A DNA stretch of 8,239 bases from Pseudomonadota bacterium. Its GTDB lineage: Bacteria; Pseudomonadota; Alphaproteobacteria; Rhizobiales; Xanthobacteraceae. Positions 6,455 to 8,239 of the stretch are shown piece by piece. The stretch is taken from contig JAEYTJ010000240.1 in NCBI GenBank assembly GCA_023434095.1, positions 1 to 8,239 on the forward strand, given 5' to 3'. The number at the start of each line of letters is the position of its first letter. Position 1 is the stretch's first letter. Below the pieces are notes generated by a model that ran no database searches, was not told the origin of the DNA, and was given only the letters and a program-made list of their open reading frames with translations. Position numbers and translations under genes: made by a program.

Positions 6455-6483
6455 GCGGCAAGGCGGAGAGCCCGCCTTGCCGC
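6455..6483 (-). terminator. Second phaA-phaB intercistronic hairpin
   Basis: There is a perfect 12-bp stem: GCGGCAAGGCGG (6455-6466) pairs with CCGCCTTGCCGC (6472-6483) around a 5-nt loop. On the phaA transcript it is the second of two hairpins after the phaA stop. No U-run follows on the minus strand, so it could be an attenuator, an mRNA-stability element or a leaky terminator. Confidence 0.6.
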
Positions 6484-6489
6484 CGGCGT

Positions 6490-6517
6490 GGGTCACGGTT
6501 TGAGCCCGCCGTGACCC
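6490..6517 (-). terminator. First phaA-phaB intercistronic hairpin
   Basis: There is a perfect 9-bp stem: GGGTCACGG (6490-6498) pairs with CCGTGACCC (6509-6517) around a 10-nt loop, starting 7 nt after the phaA stop on the minus strand. No U-run follows. It forms a tandem pair with the hairpin at 6455-6483, 6 nt away. Confidence 0.55.
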
Positions 6518-6524
6518 TGCCGCC

Positions 6525-7703
<1,179 letters not shown>

Positions 7704-7800
7704 GAATGACGTCCTCCGGTACGGGCCTGGATGCGGGCTCGGCCTGCCGGCCGGCGCCTCACCTTGTTGTTTAGGTGTGACAGCATCGTGGTGGCCACCT

Positions 7801-7814
7801 GTGATCCATGTCAA
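7801..7814 (-). promoter_or_regulatory. Candidate FNR/FixK-type box upstream of phaA
   Basis: On the minus strand the sequence is TTGACATGGATCAC. It matches the Crp/Fnr consensus TTGAY-N4-RTCAA at 9 of 10 specified positions, differing only in the last base. It is centred about 104 bp before the phaA start codon. It also contains a perfect TTGACA -35 hexamer, but I see no good -10 element 17 bp downstream. This is a motif match only; binding is not demonstrated. Confidence 0.45.
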
Positions 7815-7827
7815 TGCCGCGCGCATT
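7813..7827. promoter_or_regulatory. TGC/GCA inverted repeat, candidate PhaR operator 1
   Basis: AATGC (7813-7817) and GCATT (7823-7827) form an inverted repeat with a 5-bp spacer and overlap the FNR-like box by 2 bp. Alphaproteobacterial PhaR repressors have been reported to bind TGC...GCA-type dyads, so autoregulation of phaR or control of phaA is possible. Confidence 0.35.
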
Positions 7828-7846
7828 TTCCCGATGCGAGGTCAGC

Positions 7847-7857
7847 GTGCAGTGCAC
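7847..7857. promoter_or_regulatory. TGC/GCA inverted repeat, candidate PhaR operator 2
   Basis: GTGCA-g-TGCAC is a perfect 11-bp dyad in the phaA-phaR gap, 20 bp beyond the first TGC/GCA repeat. A second similar dyad strengthens the idea of a multi-site operator, but the half-site spacing differs between the two. Confidence 0.35.
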
Positions 7858-7961
7858 CCTGCCGGCGCGCGCGCTCCCGGGGCCGCCACAATTCCTGTAG
7901 CCGGGCGTCGGGAAACGTCCTAGAGTTTTCAATGGGAAACGATCAAGGCGACTGGATCACA

Positions 7962-8239
7962 ATGGCAAAATCCAACGAACCCGTCACCATCAAGAAATAC
8001 GCGAACCGCCGCCTCTACAATACCGGCACGAGCACCTATGTGACGCTCGAAGACCTCGCGCAGATGGTCAAGAACGGCGAAGACTTCGTCGTCTACGACG
8101 CCAAGTCTTCCGACGACATCACCCACTCCGTGCTGACCCAGATCATCTTCGAGCAGGAAGGCAAGGGCCAGAACCTGCTGCCGATCAATTTCCTTCGCCA
8201 GATCATCCGCTTCTACGGCGACAGCATGCAGATGCTGGT
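7962..8239 (+). CDS. phaR: PHA synthesis repressor PhaR (3' end outside window)
   Basis: Ninety-two codons are visible before the window ends. They contain the PHB/PHA accumulation regulator DNA-binding domain (PF07879) at about residues 8-70, with the near-invariant KKYANRRLYNTGTSTYVTLEDLAQMV (11-36) and YDAKSSDDITHSVLTQIIFEQE (45-66). The second domain (PF05233) begins around NLLPINFLRQIIRFYG (71-86). PhaR represses phasin and PHA genes and is released by binding nascent PHA granules; the Sinorhizobium orthologue was named aniA. The ATG at 7962 is chosen because homology to typical MAKS... PhaR starts begins there. An in-frame ATG at 7932 would add ten residues (MGNDQGDWIT). Neither start has a strong ribosome site, only GGA at 7954-7956 for the shorter form. 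It is divergent from phaA. Confidence 0.95.
   Translation, partial: MAKSNEPVTIKKYANRRLYNTGTSTYVTLEDLAQMVKNGEDFVVYDAKSSDDITHSVLTQIIFEQEGKGQNLLPINFLRQIIRFYGDSMQML

Noticed and set aside
7746..7755. Palindrome GCCGGCCGGC in the phaA leader
   Set aside because: Short GC-only palindromes are expected often in DNA of this composition, and nothing else marks this one.
7809..7814. TTGACA as the -35 of a conventional sigma-70 phaA promoter
   Set aside because: The hexamer is perfect, but the sequence 16-19 bp downstream on the minus strand shows no acceptable -10, so no promoter was called.
7704..7826. N-terminal extension of phaA to 7826
   Set aside because: Thiolase homology and a well-spaced GGAGG place the start at 7703; the extension is non-homologous and covers the regulatory gap.

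Overview
The window looks like chromosomal DNA of a GC-rich alphaproteobacterium, probably in the Hyphomicrobiales (rhizobia/Xanthobacter-like). Three things suggest this: strong G/C at third codon positions, an IalB-family periplasmic protein, and a phaR gene divergent from a phaA-phaB pair with a characteristic alphaproteobacterial PhaR N-terminus. The genus is inference. I saw no mobile element, tRNA, rRNA, CRISPR array or phage gene. Almost all of the sequence is accounted for by ordinary, densely packed genes.

Left part (1-2265): the window opens with the basic/acidic C-terminal tail of an unidentified plus-strand protein, closed by a strong bidirectional hairpin terminator at 189-217. 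A minus-strand MOSC-domain (YcbX/mARC-like) protein shares this terminator. It diverges from thpR (RNA 2',3'-cyclic phosphodiesterase), which is followed by a DUF1232 membrane protein.

Middle part (2266-5602): an IalB-family exported protein is followed by gloB (glyoxalase II) and a DUF985 cupin whose start lies 3 nt after the gloB stop. A minus-strand EamA/DMT exporter converges on the cupin gene. It diverges from a small secreted PepSY-domain protein.

Right part (5603-8239): this is the polyhydroxyalkanoate (PHA) precursor locus. On the minus strand, phaA (acetyl-CoA acetyltransferase) precedes phaB (acetoacetyl-CoA reductase), separated by 134 bp that carry two strong hairpins. Together they turn two acetyl-CoA into (R)-3-hydroxybutyryl-CoA. 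The repressor gene phaR runs divergently and is cut off by the window edge. The 258 bp between phaR and phaA contain a near-consensus FNR/FixK-like box directly overlapping a TGC/GCA inverted repeat, with a second such repeat nearby. This arrangement could integrate oxygen and PHA signals. The PHA synthase gene phaC is not in the window.

No previously undescribed system is evident. The most interesting material is the regulatory DNA of the pha locus and the hairpins inside the phaAB unit. GC impressions are by eye; nothing was computed or searched.
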